From the NCBI RefSeq assembly GCF_014646935.1, contig NZ_BMOF01000006.1, positions 1 to 63,748 of the forward strand: a DNA stretch of 63,748 nt. The letters are read 5' to 3'. The DNA is from Calditerricola satsumensis. Lineage in GTDB: Bacteria; Bacillota; Bacilli; Calditerricolales; Calditerricolaceae. The position numbers and the translations under genes are program-made. Shown in pieces: positions 40,470 to 49,797 of the stretch (within the stretch, counting starts at the first letter, position 1; each line of letters starts with the position of its first letter). The notes under the pieces are model-generated. The model was not told where the DNA came from. It saw only the letters and a list, made by a program, of their open reading frames with translations, and searched no databases.

Positions 40470-41438
40470 TCAGGAGATTCCCGTCGAGGAAACGGCGGGA
40501 TTTTGCTCTCCGTTGGCCACTTTGGCCGTTTCCGGGAACAGAAAGTCGATGAACCGCTCCGCCGTCGGCTGCGGCTCGTGGTTAGCCAGGCCTGGCCGCT
40601 CATTGGCTTCGAGGATGACGTAGTCGGTGCCGGCAGGGTCGGGGACGATGAAATCGAAGCCGACGACGGGGATGTTCAGCACACGGCTGGCCTCTTCGGC
40701 CACGGCGCGCAGAGCAGGGGAAACCTGATCGGTCACGTCGTGGATCGTGCCGCCGGTGTGGACATTTGCTGTCTTGGTCACGGGAAGATTCACGCCCGCG
40801 GGGAGCACGTCGTCCCAGGAATAGCCCGCTTGGCGTGCGACGCGTCGCGCTTCGTCCTCGGGGATGCGGCATTCGCCGCCTGTCCGCTGGACCAGCTCTT
40901 CGTTTCGTCGCGCGACCAGTTCTCCCACTGTGGACCGGCCGTCGCCCGTCACCGCCGCCGGCCGGCGCTCGGCGGCGGCGACGAAGCGGTGGCCGATGAC
41001 GATGATGCGCAAATCGCGGCCTGCGACGTACTCTTCCACGATCACATCGGGGCACACCGCCCGCGCGCGTTCCCACGCCCGTGCAAGCGTCGCCTCGTCC
41101 GTCACGTCGACGGTGATGCCGCGCCCCTGCTCGCCGCGGGCCGGTTTGACCACGACACGCCCCCACGCGCGTAGAGCCTCCTGGGCATGTTCCAGCGTGC
41201 GCGCGTCGCGCTGCCGGGGAACGCAAAAGCCGGCCTGGGCGAGGGTGCGGCGCGTCAGGCGCTTGTCGTCACATAGCAGAAAGGCAATGGCGCTTGTCCG
41301 TTCTGTTAGCGATTCCCGGCAGACGACGGAGACGCCGCCGTGGGTGAGGCGGAACAGCCCGAGGTCGTCGTCGAGAATGTCGACGCGAATGCCGCGGCGC
41401 CGCGCTTCGTCGACCAGTATCTGCGCGTAGACGTTCAC
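40470..41438 (-). CDS. ATP-grasp ligase, similar to the C-terminal part of N-acetylglutaminylglutamine synthetase
   Basis: 322 residues. An ATP-grasp domain of the cyanophycin/glutathione synthetase type: RVVVKPARGEQGRGITVDV (ATP lid), CPDVIVEEYVAGRDLRIIVIG, and the metal-binding DYVILEANERPGLANH at the end. Such enzymes form amide bonds through acyl phosphates. The start is GTG 41438, overlapping the stop of the GNAT gene (GTGA). In Proteobacterial Ngg a GNAT domain and an ATP-grasp domain are fused in this order; here they are two coupled genes. Confidence 0.75.
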   Translation of the reverse strand: MNVYAQILVDEARRRGIRVDILDDDLGLFRLTHGGVSVVCRESLTERTSAIAFLLCDDKRLTRRTLAQAGFCVPRQRDARTLEHAQEALRAWGRVVVKPARGEQGRGITVDVTDEATLARAWERARAVCPDVIVEEYVAGRDLRIIVIGHRFVAAAERRPAAVTGDGRSTVGELVARRNEELVQRTGGECRIPEDEARRVARQAGYSWDDVLPAGVNLPVTKTANVHTGGTIHDVTDQVSPALRAVAEEASRVLNIPVVGFDFIVPDPAGTDYVILEANERPGLANHEPQPTAERFIDFLFPETAKVANGEQNPAVSSTGIS

Positions 41439-42250
41439 CGTTTCGGCCCTCCCTTATAAAAGGGTCGGTTGAGCGCGTTTTTGCGCTTCACCACGTACAC
41501 CGGTATGCGTCGAAAGCCCATGGAGCGGTACAGGCGAATCGCTTTGCGGTTGTCGTACAGCACGGAGAGGTCAACGTAGTGCCGGCCTCGGGCCCGGTAG
41601 CTGTCAAGCAAATGGCTTATCAGCGCGCGGCCGAGCCCCTTGGCCTGCCGCAGCGGGTCGACGGCGAGGCACCAGAAGCTGGCCCCGTTGTCGGGATCGC
41701 CGAAGGCCTCACGGTGGTCGACGCCCATGATCGTGCCGACAACGGTGTTGTCGAGGCGATCTTCGGCCACGAAGTAGCTGAACACCCGCGTGTGCTGGTT
41801 GCGCAGGATCGTTTCCACGGGGCTGGGAATCATCCCGCAGCGGGCGTACAGGCGGTTCACCTGCTCGGCATCCCGCTCGTCGCGCAGGAAGCGGATGAGG
41901 AAGCGGGAGGAGAGGCGCACCGGCTCAATGCGGTCGGCGTGCAGCCACAGGCGGTACGTATAGGACGGGTCAACGAACAGCAGGTCGGGGGCGCGGGCGA
42001 CGAGCACGTGGTGGTCGGGAACGTAGATGGCCAGATCCCGCCTGCCCTCGGGTTCCGATTGGAACAGGCGAATGATGGACTCATGGTCGGCGAAGGTCTG
42101 GCCGAAGATGAGCCGACCCCACCCGCAGTCGAGGGCGACGTTTCGCTTCATGCCGGCGGTGCGCCAGGCGGGCGGCCGATCCCAGCTGCGCATCGACGGC
42201 GTGTTAAACCGTTTGAGCCGCTCGCGGAACGCTGCCGCTCGGTTGGCCAT
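41435..42250 (-). CDS. GNAT acetyltransferase, similar to the N-terminal part of N-acetylglutaminylglutamine synthetase
   Basis: 271 residues with a GNAT acetyl-CoA fold in the C-terminal half: ASFWCLAVDPLRQAKGLGRALISHLLD (motif A, acetyl-CoA loop Q-A-K-G-L-G-R-A), then YDNRKAIRLYRSMGFRRI. The extended N-terminus (LIFGQTFADHESIIRLFQSE, DLAIYVPDHHVLVA) is the kind seen in the 'trio' GNAT family of the NAGGN cassette. The start is ATG 42250 with GGAGG 7-8 bases before it; it overlaps the asparagine-synthase-like gene by 47 bases. The acetyl acceptor would be glutamine or a glutamine dipeptide if the pathway call is right. Confidence 0.72.
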   Translation of the reverse strand: MANRAAAFRERLKRFNTPSMRSWDRPPAWRTAGMKRNVALDCGWGRLIFGQTFADHESIIRLFQSEPEGRRDLAIYVPDHHVLVARAPDLLFVDPSYTYRLWLHADRIEPVRLSSRFLIRFLRDERDAEQVNRLYARCGMIPSPVETILRNQHTRVFSYFVAEDRLDNTVVGTIMGVDHREAFGDPDNGASFWCLAVDPLRQAKGLGRALISHLLDSYRARGRHYVDLSVLYDNRKAIRLYRSMGFRRIPVYVVKRKNALNRPFYKGGPKR

Positions 42251-44024
42251 TGCGGATCGCCTCCATCTGCTGAAGCCAGCATTCCAGCACGGTGAGCTGC
42301 CACAGCTTGCTGCCGCCGAGGACGGTCAGGTGTTGCTCCGGATCGGCGAGGAGCCGGTCGACGTATGCGCGGCGAAAAAGGGCGCGGGAGCGGGCGCGCG
42401 ACGATGTCAGCACGTCGTGGGCGAAGGCGAGGAACGGGCCGCGCAGGTACTTGAGCGCGGGCACGGGGAAGTAGCCCTTCTTGCGGTAAATCACCTCGCG
42501 GGGGATGAGCCGCTCGGCGGCCCGCTTGAGGATGCCCTTGCCGCCCCTTGTCAGCTTCAGCGTTGGCGGGATCTGCGCCGCCATCTCGACGAGGTCGTGG
42601 TCGAGGAACGGCACCCGCGCTTCGAGGCCCCAGGCCATCGTCATGTTGTCAACGCGCTTGACGGGGTCGTCGACGAGCATGACCGTTGTGTCGAGCCGCA
42701 GGGCCCGGTTGACAGCCTCGTCCGCGCCGGGACGCGCGAAGTGGTCGCGCACGTAGGCCAGGGAAACGTCACCGTCGGCGTGGTAGGCGGGGTCGAGCGC
42801 CTCCCGCACCTCAGCGTCGTCGCGGTCGAAAAAGGCGCGCCGGTACCGCTCGACGGGGTCGCCGGTGCCCGCATGGATCTTGGGGTACCAGTGGTAGCCG
42901 GCAAACACCTCGTCGGCTCCCTGTCCGGAAAGGACGACCTTCGTTTCTTTGCTCACTTCCCGCGACAGCAGGTAGAACGCCACGCAGTCGTGGCTGACCA
43001 TCGGCTCGGACATGGCGGCGATGCACGGAACGAGATGGTCCAGCAGCTCCCGCTGGGTCACGTAGATGTTGCGGTGTTCGGTGCCGAACCGCTCCACGAT
43101 TTGGTTGCTGTAGCGAAACTCGTTCCCCTCCTCCCCGGCCACGTCGTCGAAGCCGATGGTGTAGGTCCGGAGCGGTCCGGAGGCTTCCTCGGCCATCAGG
43201 GCCACGATCAGGCTGGAGTCGACGCCGCCGCTGAGAAGGGCGCCAACGGGCACATCGCTCACCAGCCGCCGCTTGACGGCGGTGCGCAGGGTGTCGAGGA
43301 GCCGCTCGATCCATTCTTCTTCGGATTGCGCCGGTCCGCGCTCGAAGGCCACGTCCCAGTAGCGGCGCTTCGTGGTGCGCCCATCCCGTTCGACCACCAG
43401 AAGGGTGGCCGGTTCCAATTTGTGAACATTGCGAAAAAGGGTGCGAGGAGCCGGCACGATGGCGTGAAACGTCAGGTAATGGTGCAGCGCCTCAGGGGAC
43501 AGGTCGAAATCGACGACCCCGGCGGCGACAAGGGCGGGAAGGGTCGAGGCGAAGACGAGCCGCTCCGGCGTGTGCACATAATACAGGGGCTTGATGCCGA
43601 GGCGGTCGCGTCCGAGGACCACGCGGCCTCTTTTCCGGTCGTACAGGCAAAAGGCGAACATCCCGTACAGCCGCTTGACAAAGTCGTCCCCCCATGCATC
43701 ATAGGCCTTGAGAAGGACCTCGGTGTCGCTGCTCGACGCGAAGCGGTAGCCGCGGCCTTCCAGATCGCGGCGCAGCTCGCGGTAATTGTAGATCTCGCCG
43801 TTGTACGTGACCACGAGTTGCCGCTTTTCATCCACCATCGGCTGGTTTCCGGCAGGCGACAGGTCGATGATGCTGAGCCGCCGGTGCCCCAGCGCCACGG
43901 TCCCGTCCGTCCAGCGCCCTTCGTGGTCGGGGCCGCGCTGCGCCAGCTGTGCCAGCATCGGCTGCAGGGTTTCGACCGCCGCGCCGCGTTCGTCAAACCC
44001 TACGCTCCCACAAATGCCGCACAT
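42204..44024 (-). CDS. AsnO/AsnB-type glutamine-dependent amidotransferase of the NAGGN-like cassette
   Basis: 606 residues. It has an N-terminal class II glutaminase domain with Cys2 (MCGICGSVGFDERG, RGPDHEG, YNGEIYNYRELR) and a C-terminal asparagine-synthetase ATP-pyrophosphatase domain (GALLSGGVDSSLIVALMAEE, LSGQGADEVFAGYHWYP). Cys2 fixes the start at 44024; an AAGGAGG lies 15 bases upstream. First gene of the minus-strand operon. With GNAT and ATP-grasp partners it fits the enzyme that amidates N-acetylglutaminylglutamine. A plain asparagine synthetase remains possible if the partners are unrelated. Confidence 0.8.
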   Translation of the reverse strand: MCGICGSVGFDERGAAVETLQPMLAQLAQRGPDHEGRWTDGTVALGHRRLSIIDLSPAGNQPMVDEKRQLVVTYNGEIYNYRELRRDLEGRGYRFASSSDTEVLLKAYDAWGDDFVKRLYGMFAFCLYDRKRGRVVLGRDRLGIKPLYYVHTPERLVFASTLPALVAAGVVDFDLSPEALHHYLTFHAIVPAPRTLFRNVHKLEPATLLVVERDGRTTKRRYWDVAFERGPAQSEEEWIERLLDTLRTAVKRRLVSDVPVGALLSGGVDSSLIVALMAEEASGPLRTYTIGFDDVAGEEGNEFRYSNQIVERFGTEHRNIYVTQRELLDHLVPCIAAMSEPMVSHDCVAFYLLSREVSKETKVVLSGQGADEVFAGYHWYPKIHAGTGDPVERYRRAFFDRDDAEVREALDPAYHADGDVSLAYVRDHFARPGADEAVNRALRLDTTVMLVDDPVKRVDNMTMAWGLEARVPFLDHDLVEMAAQIPPTLKLTRGGKGILKRAAERLIPREVIYRKKGYFPVPALKYLRGPFLAFAHDVLTSSRARSRALFRRAYVDRLLADPEQHLTVLGGSKLWQLTVLECWLQQMEAIRNGQPSGSVPRAAQTV

Positions 44025-44285
44025 GATGTCGGGTGGATCCCTCCTTGCGCATCGGGGTGTGCAACATACATCGATTATGTACCACAATTCGTTTTCCAGC
44101 GGCAAACCAGGTCAGGGGGCCTCAGGGAAGATGAGAGGCGCTCAGGCCGGAAGAGGGGGGATCATCGCCCCGATCCGGAAAAATCCTCCTCGATCCAGGT
44201 AGGGCAGGATAAAAGTTCCGCCCCCTTGCGGCGCAAGTGCCGGTGCGGCACACTGAAGGGAGAAGGCCCAGGGAGGTGGGTGTCG

Positions 44286-44834
44286 ATGCCCAAGCGCGCC
44301 CTTGTGGTGGTGGACATGGTGAAGGACTTCGTTCTTGACGACGGCAAGCTGACGTGCGGGAAGCCGGCGCAGGCCATCATCCCGTTTATCGTCGACAAGG
44401 TGCGCCAGTTCCAGGCCACCGGCGATCTCGTCGTGTTCGCCATGGACAACCATCGGGAAGATGACCCGGAATTTACCACGAACGGCGGACCGTTTCCGCC
44501 CCATTGCATCGCCGGCACGGAAGGGGCGGAGCTGGTGGACGAGCTGGAGGCGCTGGTGCGGCCCGATGACCTGCGGACCATGAAGCTGCCGAAACAGCGC
44601 TACAGCGCCTTCTACAACACGGGGCTGGAGCACATTCTGAAGCAGGCGGGAATTGAAGAGCTGCACGTCGTCGGCGTCTGCACCCACATCTGCGTGCAGC
44701 AGACGGTGGCCGACGCGTGGTACCGGCAGATCCCGACGGTGGTGTACCGCGAGGGTGTCGCCAGCTTTGATGAGGCGACGCACGAGCAGGGCCTTCGGTA
44801 TATGCGCGACGTGTTGGCGGCGAAAATTGTGTGA
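44286..44834 (+). CDS. Nicotinamidase/isochorismatase-family cysteine hydrolase
   Basis: 182 residues. The catalytic Asp is in VVVDMVKDFV and the catalytic Cys in VVGVCTHICVQQTV. MDNHREDDPEF...PPHCIAGTEGAELVDEL resembles the metal-binding and HC..GT.G region of nicotinamidases (PncA), so NAD salvage is the best guess. ATG 44286 follows GGGAGGTGG by 7-9 bases. It is divergent from the asnO-like operon. Confidence 0.88.
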   Translation: MPKRALVVVDMVKDFVLDDGKLTCGKPAQAIIPFIVDKVRQFQATGDLVVFAMDNHREDDPEFTTNGGPFPPHCIAGTEGAELVDELEALVRPDDLRTMKLPKQRYSAFYNTGLEHILKQAGIEELHVVGVCTHICVQQTVADAWYRQIPTVVYREGVASFDEATHEQGLRYMRDVLAAKIV

Positions 44835-44853
44835 GCTGTTCGGAAGCGCGTTT

Positions 44854-44876
44854 GCGGGCGGAGAAGCCCGCTTTTT
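44854..44876 (+). terminator. Rho-independent terminator after the cysteine hydrolase
   Basis: GCGGGC-GGAGAA-GCCCGC followed by TTTTTCGTTTTCC. Confidence 0.9.
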
Positions 44877-44986
44877 CGTTTTCCTTGTTTGTAATAATTT
44901 TACATCAATTACTTTATAAAACTAAAATGAGAAGGATTTTTTCACACAAATTTCATCAATATGGGGTCAACCGTCCAGAAGGGAGG

Positions 44987-44995
44987 TGGTATAAT
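44987..44995 (+). promoter_or_regulatory. Extended -10 promoter of ftsEX
   Basis: TGG-TATAAT (TATAAT at 44990-44995) without a clear -35. It would give a leader of about 140 bases before ftsE. The DNA from 44880 to 44980 is AT-rich and holds no gene. Confidence 0.65.
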
Positions 44996-45060
44996 CAAAT
45001 TCGGTTCGTCGCGGGCCGGCGCGCCGTTTCGTCTTTTTCTTGAATCCGCCGACGACTGAC

Positions 45061-45083
45061 CGCGCCAAAGAGGATTTGGCGCG
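45061..45083 (+). promoter_or_regulatory. Hairpin with a GAGGA loop in the ftsE leader
   Basis: CGCGCCAAA-GAGGA-TTTGGCGCG, a perfect 9-bp stem exposing GGA in its loop, 60 bases before the ftsE start and without a U-run. GGA in a hairpin loop is the shape bound by CsrA, but it may simply be structural. Confidence 0.5.
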
Positions 45084-45143
45084 ATTCGTGTCGAAGTACG
45101 AATTTTGACCGTCGGCGAACTCTACGCGAAGGTGGGATCGGCC

Positions 45144-45830
45144 TTGATCGAAATGATCGACGTGTGGAAGACCTATCCCAACGGCACCCACGCCCTTCGC
45201 GGGATCACGGTCCGAATCAAAAAAGGGGAGTTCGTCTACGTCGTTGGCCCCAGCGGCGCCGGCAAATCGACGTTCATCAAGCTGATGTACCGAGAAGAAC
45301 GGCCGACCAAGGGCCAGATTTTTGTCAACGGCATCAACCTGGAAGCGCTGCGCGAACGGCGCATTCCTTACTTGCGGCGGCACATCGGCGTGGTGTTTCA
45401 AGACTTTAAGCTGCTTCCCAAGCTCACGGTGCGCGAAAACGTGGCCTTCGCCATGGAAGTGGTAGAGGCTCCCAGAAGACAGATTCGCCAGCGCGTAAAG
45501 GAAGTGCTGGAGTTGGTGAAACTTTCGCATAAGGCCGACGTGTACCCCGATGAGCTCTCAGGCGGCGAGCAGCAGCGTGTGGCCATCGCCCGCGCCCTCG
45601 TCAACCGTCCCAGCGTGCTCCTTGCCGATGAGCCGACAGGGAACCTGGACCCCGAAACGTCGTGGGGCATTATGCAACTTTTAGAAGAAATCAACAACCA
45701 CGGGACGACGGTGGTGATGGCCACGCACAACCGCGAGATCGTCAACACGATGCGCAAGCGGGTTATCGCCATCGAAAACGGCGAGATCGTGCGCGATGAA
45801 CAGCGGGGGGAATACGGGTATGAAACTTAG
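45144..45830 (+). CDS. ftsE: Cell-division ABC transporter ATPase FtsE
   Basis: 228 residues, the same length as B. subtilis FtsE. Walker [11 protein letters not shown], signature [15 protein letters not shown], Walker [15 protein letters not shown] and the H-loop MATHNREIV are intact. The start is TTG 45144 (aligning with MIEM... homologues) with AAGGTGG 8 bases upstream, not the upstream TTG 45105. FtsEX does not transport; its ATPase cycle drives cell-wall hydrolases outside. Confidence 0.96.
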   Translation: MIEMIDVWKTYPNGTHALRGITVRIKKGEFVYVVGPSGAGKSTFIKLMYREERPTKGQIFVNGINLEALRERRIPYLRRHIGVVFQDFKLLPKLTVRENVAFAMEVVEAPRRQIRQRVKEVLELVKLSHKADVYPDELSGGEQQRVAIARALVNRPSVLLADEPTGNLDPETSWGIMQLLEEINNHGTTVVMATHNREIVNTMRKRVIAIENGEIVRDEQRGEYGYET

Positions 45831-46713
45831 AACCTTCCGCCGTCATCTGCGCGAAGGGGTCAAGAACATCGGCCGCAACGGCTGGATGACCTTCGCCTCG
45901 ATCAGTGCGGTGGCCGTCACCCTGTTTCTGCTCGGCGTTTTTCTCATCCTGGCGATGAACGTCGACCATTTCATGGCCCGCGTGGAGAGCCAGGTGGAAA
46001 TCAAGGTGTACCTTGCCCCCAATGCCAAGCCGGAACAGGTGAAGGCGGTGGAAACGGCGCTGCGCAACCTGTCGGGCATCAAGTCCATCGTGTACGTTTC
46101 CAAGGCCCAAGGGATGGAGGAGTTGAAAAAGCGGCTGGGGGACAAGGCGGAACTGCTGGAAGGTTTGGAAAAAGAAAACCCGTTGCCGGATCGCTTTGAC
46201 GTCAAGACCTATGATCCCCACCAGACGCCGCAGGTGGCGGAGAAGATTCGCCAGATTCCCCACGTGGCTGACGTGCAATACGGGAAGGGGTGGGTGGAAA
46301 AACTCTTTGATTTCACGCGCATGGTGCGCAACGTCGGGCTGGTGTTCGTTGTCGGCTTGGCGTTTACGGCCATGTTCCTCATCGCCAACACGATCAAAAT
46401 CACCATTTTCGCCCGCCGGCGCGAGATTGAAATCATGAAACTGGTCGGCGCCACCAACTGGTTCATCCGCTGGCCCTTTTTCATCGAAGGGATGCTCTTG
46501 GGGCTCCTCGGCGCCCTGCTTCCCATTGCCGTGTTGTGGCTGGGGTACCATGCGCTTCTCGACGTGGTGCGGCAAGACTTGTCGCTCTTTTTCCTCGACT
46601 TGTTGCCTGTGACGCCACTCATGACGCAGGTTTCCCTCTTGCTCGTGGCCATCGGCATGCTGATCGGGATGTGGGGCAGCCTGATTTCGATGCGCCGCTT
46701 CCTGAAAGTGTAG
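45820..46713 (+). CDS. ftsX: Cell-division ABC transporter permease FtsX
   Basis: 297 residues with four membrane segments: one after residue 25 ([20 protein letters not shown]), then a large external loop (about residues 50-165) that contacts the hydrolase partner, and three near the C-terminus including [19 protein letters not shown] and [19 protein letters not shown]. The start ATG 45820 overlaps ftsE by 11 bases. Confidence 0.96.
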   Translation: MKLRTFRRHLREGVKNIGRNGWMTFASISAVAVTLFLLGVFLILAMNVDHFMARVESQVEIKVYLAPNAKPEQVKAVETALRNLSGIKSIVYVSKAQGMEELKKRLGDKAELLEGLEKENPLPDRFDVKTYDPHQTPQVAEKIRQIPHVADVQYGKGWVEKLFDFTRMVRNVGLVFVVGLAFTAMFLIANTIKITIFARRREIEIMKLVGATNWFIRWPFFIEGMLLGLLGALLPIAVLWLGYHALLDVVRQDLSLFFLDLLPVTPLMTQVSLLLVAIGMLIGMWGSLISMRRFLKV

Positions 46714-46789
46714 TGCGGCGGGAAAACCGCACCGACGAAAAAGACCGATAAAGGGGAAAAAACGGAACCGTCGGGAGGGGGGAAACGGG

Positions 46790-48028
46790 ATGCGCAAGGC
46801 GTTGGGATCCGCCGTGCTCGCGGCGGCGGTGATGGCGGCGACGCTGTGCCCGCAGCTGGGCGGCGCCGAAAGCCAGGTGGATAAGCTGAAGCGCGAAATT
46901 GCCCGCATTCGGCAGGAGCAAAAGGCGGCCGCACAGCGCGCGATGCAGGCGGACCGGCAGCTCAAGCAGCTTCAGAGCCGGCGTGAGCAGTTGCATCGCG
47001 ACATCATGTACTTGGATCTCAAGCTGGAAGATGTCCAGTCGCGCATTGCGAAGCTGGAGAAGGAGATTGCCGGAAAGGAAGCCGAATTGAACCGCACGGC
47101 ACAGCGGCTGGAAGCGGCAGAAAAGCGCGTGGCCGAACGGGACAAGCTTCTCCGCACCCGCCTGCGTCTGATGTATCAAAACAGCGATCTGTCGTACCTG
47201 GAAGTGCTGTTTGGATCGGACAGCTTTGCCGACTTTCTCGACCGCCTGCGTTCGCTGACGCTGATCGCGGAGCAGGACGCCAAGCTTTTGGAGGCGCAAA
47301 AGCGCGATCGCGACACCATTGCCGCGCTGAAGGTGAAGCTGGAAGGCGACCTGAAGAAGCTGAGCGCCCTGGTGGCCGAGGTGGAACGGGAAAAGGCGCG
47401 GCTGGTGGCCGTCCGGCAGGAGAAGCAAAACACGGTGCGCATGCTGCAAAAACAGGAAGAAGAAATCGAGGAAATCAAGGAGGCGGAGGAGCAGCTGGCC
47501 CTCCAGCGCGCCGCCGAGTACCTGGCCAAGAAGCGGGAGCTGGACCGGCTGCTTGAGCAGCAGCAGCCCAAGCGCGTGGCATCCCGTCCCTCGGGCGGCG
47601 CAGGCGGAGGCGCCGTCTACGCGGGCGGGGGCGGGGCGCTGGCGTGGCCGGTGCCGTCGTCTCGCACCATTTCGTCGGGGTTTGGCTATCGCGTGCACCC
47701 GATCACGGGCAAGCGAAGCATGCACAACGGCATCGACATTCCGGCACCGGAAGGGACGCCGATCGTGGCCGCGGAGGACGGCGAGGTGATCGTCGCCGAG
47801 TACATGCGCGGCTACGGCAACACGGTGATCATCGACCACGGCGGTGGCCTGTGGACGTTGTACGGCCATATCAAGGAAGGCGGCATTCTCGTCAGTGTGG
47901 GGCAGCAGGTGCGGCGCGGGCAGCAGATCGCGTTGGTTGGTTCGACCGGGCGTTCCACGGGTCCGCACTTGCATTTCACGGTGTACAAAAACCAGCAGGC
48001 GGTCAATCCGCTGAACTATTTGCGATAA
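46790..48028 (+). CDS. Secreted M23 peptidase with N-terminal coiled coil (EnvC/CwlO-type, likely FtsEX partner)
   Basis: 412 residues. A signal peptide (first ~27 residues) is followed by two long coiled-coil blocks (about 30-120 and 155-265), a Gly-rich linker and a C-terminal LytM/M23 domain with the zinc ligands HNGIDIP and GPHLHF, apparently active. The layout is that of EnvC, PcsB and CwlO, whose coiled coils bind the FtsX external loop. Lying 76 bases behind ftsX, it is very probably the hydrolase that FtsEX regulates. Confidence 0.9.
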   Translation: MRKALGSAVLAAAVMAATLCPQLGGAESQVDKLKREIARIRQEQKAAAQRAMQADRQLKQLQSRREQLHRDIMYLDLKLEDVQSRIAKLEKEIAGKEAELNRTAQRLEAAEKRVAERDKLLRTRLRLMYQNSDLSYLEVLFGSDSFADFLDRLRSLTLIAEQDAKLLEAQKRDRDTIAALKVKLEGDLKKLSALVAEVEREKARLVAVRQEKQNTVRMLQKQEEEIEEIKEAEEQLALQRAAEYLAKKRELDRLLEQQQPKRVASRPSGGAGGGAVYAGGGGALAWPVPSSRTISSGFGYRVHPITGKRSMHNGIDIPAPEGTPIVAAEDGEVIVAEYMRGYGNTVIIDHGGGLWTLYGHIKEGGILVSVGQQVRRGQQIALVGSTGRSTGPHLHFTVYKNQQAVNPLNYLR

Positions 48029-48140
48029 GCGCAGCGCAAACCGGATCCGGACCGGCGCCAAAACGGCGGTGATCAGGCACGGACAATCGGCATAGAGATG
48101 GGAACCGAGGGCGCGGGAATGGGAAAAAGGGGTGAGCGGC

Positions 48141-49634
48141 GTGCGGTGGAAAGGCCGAACGGTGGCGGCGCTGGTGCTGGGAACGGCTGTCTTGTCCAGT
48201 ACGCTCACGCTGACGGCCGTTGAAGGCGTGCAGGCGGTGACGCGCCTGTTTTCCTCCCCGGTCGTGGAGGGGGACATCTCGACGTTGTCCGCTGGGGGAC
48301 AAGTTTCGCCCAGCGGGGACAAGCTTCCTCCATCCTTCGGCAAGATCGTGCAAACGTACCGGCTCATCCAGCGGCATTACCTCGAGCCCGTGGCGGACGA
48401 GAAGCTGGTAAACGGCGCCATCGAGGGGATGCTGGAGGCCTTGGACGATCCGTACACGTCGTACCTGGATGAGGAAGCGACGCAACACCTGGAGGATGCC
48501 GTCGAGGGGTCCTTTGAGGGCATCGGGGCAGAAGTGAAGATGGAAAACGGGCGGGTGACCGTCGTCGCGCCGATCAAGGGCTCGCCGGCGGAAAAGGCGG
48601 GGCTGCGCCCCAACGACCAGATCCTTCGCGTCAACGGGGAAAGCCTTGAGGGGCTGTCGCTCATGGAGGCGGTCCTGAAGATTCGCGGTCCCAAGGGGAC
48701 GCCTGCCCGTCTGGAGATCCTCCGGCCGGGGGTTCCACAGCCCCTCGAGCTCGTCATCATCCGCGACGAAATTCCCATCGAGACCGTTTACGCCGACATC
48801 ATCAAGAAGCAGGGCATTCCGTTCGGGCGCATCGAGATCACGCAATTCTCCGCCGGAACGAGCAAGCGCTTTGCGGAAGAACTGAAGCGGTTGGAAGAAG
48901 CGGGGATCAAGGGGTTGGTGATCGATCTGCGCGGCAATCCCGGCGGCCTCTTGGAAGGCGTGCTGGAGATCGCCAAGCAGGTGGTTCCCCATCGCGGCGT
49001 GATCCTGCACATCGAGCAGCGCGGGGGACAGCGTGAGACGTACCGGTCCACCCTGGAAGGCCGCAAGCCCTATCCCATCGTCGTCCTGGTGGACGAGGGC
49101 AGCGCCAGCGCGGCGGAGATCTTCGCCGCGGCGCTCAAGGAATCCGGCGGGTACACGGTTGTCGGCAAGCCCAGCTTTGGCAAGGGCACCGTCCAGCAAA
49201 CGGTCGACCTCGCCGACAAGAGCACGGTCAAGCTCACCGTGGCCAAGTGGCTGACGCCCAAGGGCCATTGGGTGAACAAGAAGGGGGTCCAGCCCGATAT
49301 CGTCGTGGACCAGCCGGCCTACTTTAAGGCCGTTCCGCTGCCGAAGGACCGCCCGCTGCGCCACGACATGAACCACGTCGACGTGCACAACCTGCAGGTG
49401 ATGCTCCAGGGGATCGGCTATCCGCCTGGGCGCACCGACGGGTACTTTGACGCGCAGACGGAGCAAGCCGTTAAGGCCTTCCAGCGTGTGCACGGCCTTC
49501 CTGTTACCGGTGTGGTCGACGCCCAAACGGCGACGCGCATCGAGGACGAGCTGCGCAAGCGGCTGGAAAACCCCGAGAACGATTTGCAGCTGCAAACGGC
49601 CTTGCAGGTGCTGGTCAAGCAGGCCAGCCCATGA
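48141..49634 (+). CDS. ctpB: Carboxy-terminal processing protease CtpB with PG-binding domain
   Basis: About 497 residues. Signal/anchor segment, a PDZ domain (VVAPIKGSPAEKAGLRPNDQI), the S41 catalytic domain with Ser in VDEGSASAAEIFAAAL and Lys in FGKGTVQQTV, and a C-terminal peptidoglycan-binding domain (NLQVMLQGIGYPPGRTDGYF...AVKAFQRVHGLP). In B. subtilis CtpB cleaves SpoIVFA to fire SigK late in sporulation. GTG 48141 is preferred, after AAGGGGTGAG; GTG 48132 is possible. It keeps the B. subtilis order ftsE-ftsX-ctpB. Confidence 0.93.
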   Translation: MRWKGRTVAALVLGTAVLSSTLTLTAVEGVQAVTRLFSSPVVEGDISTLSAGGQVSPSGDKLPPSFGKIVQTYRLIQRHYLEPVADEKLVNGAIEGMLEALDDPYTSYLDEEATQHLEDAVEGSFEGIGAEVKMENGRVTVVAPIKGSPAEKAGLRPNDQILRVNGESLEGLSLMEAVLKIRGPKGTPARLEILRPGVPQPLELVIIRDEIPIETVYADIIKKQGIPFGRIEITQFSAGTSKRFAEELKRLEEAGIKGLVIDLRGNPGGLLEGVLEIAKQVVPHRGVILHIEQRGGQRETYRSTLEGRKPYPIVVLVDEGSASAAEIFAAALKESGGYTVVGKPSFGKGTVQQTVDLADKSTVKLTVAKWLTPKGHWVNKKGVQPDIVVDQPAYFKAVPLPKDRPLRHDMNHVDVHNLQVMLQGIGYPPGRTDGYFDAQTEQAVKAFQRVHGLPVTGVVDAQTATRIEDELRKRLENPENDLQLQTALQVLVKQASP

Positions 49635-49749
49635 CGCGGTCCCGTTGTTGCCGTCTCCGTACGCCGTTCGCCCGCCCCGCCCCTTGCCCCCCGGGCGTTG
49701 CGCGATGCAGGAGAGCAGGAATGGAGGAGCGCATTGTCGAAAAGGGACA

Positions 49750-49777
49750 CCACGGCATTCGGCCGTGGCCTTTTTTT
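49750..49777 (+). terminator. Rho-independent terminator after ctpB
   Basis: CCACGGC-ATTCG-GCCGTGG followed by CC and seven T residues. Confidence 0.9.
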
Positions 49778-49797
49778 CGCGCAAGGGGGGGCGAACC

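Noticed and set aside
42027-44285. Long plus-strand open frame upstream of the cysteine hydrolase
   Set aside because: It runs antisense through the asnO-like gene; the hydrolase proper starts at 44286 with its own ribosome site.
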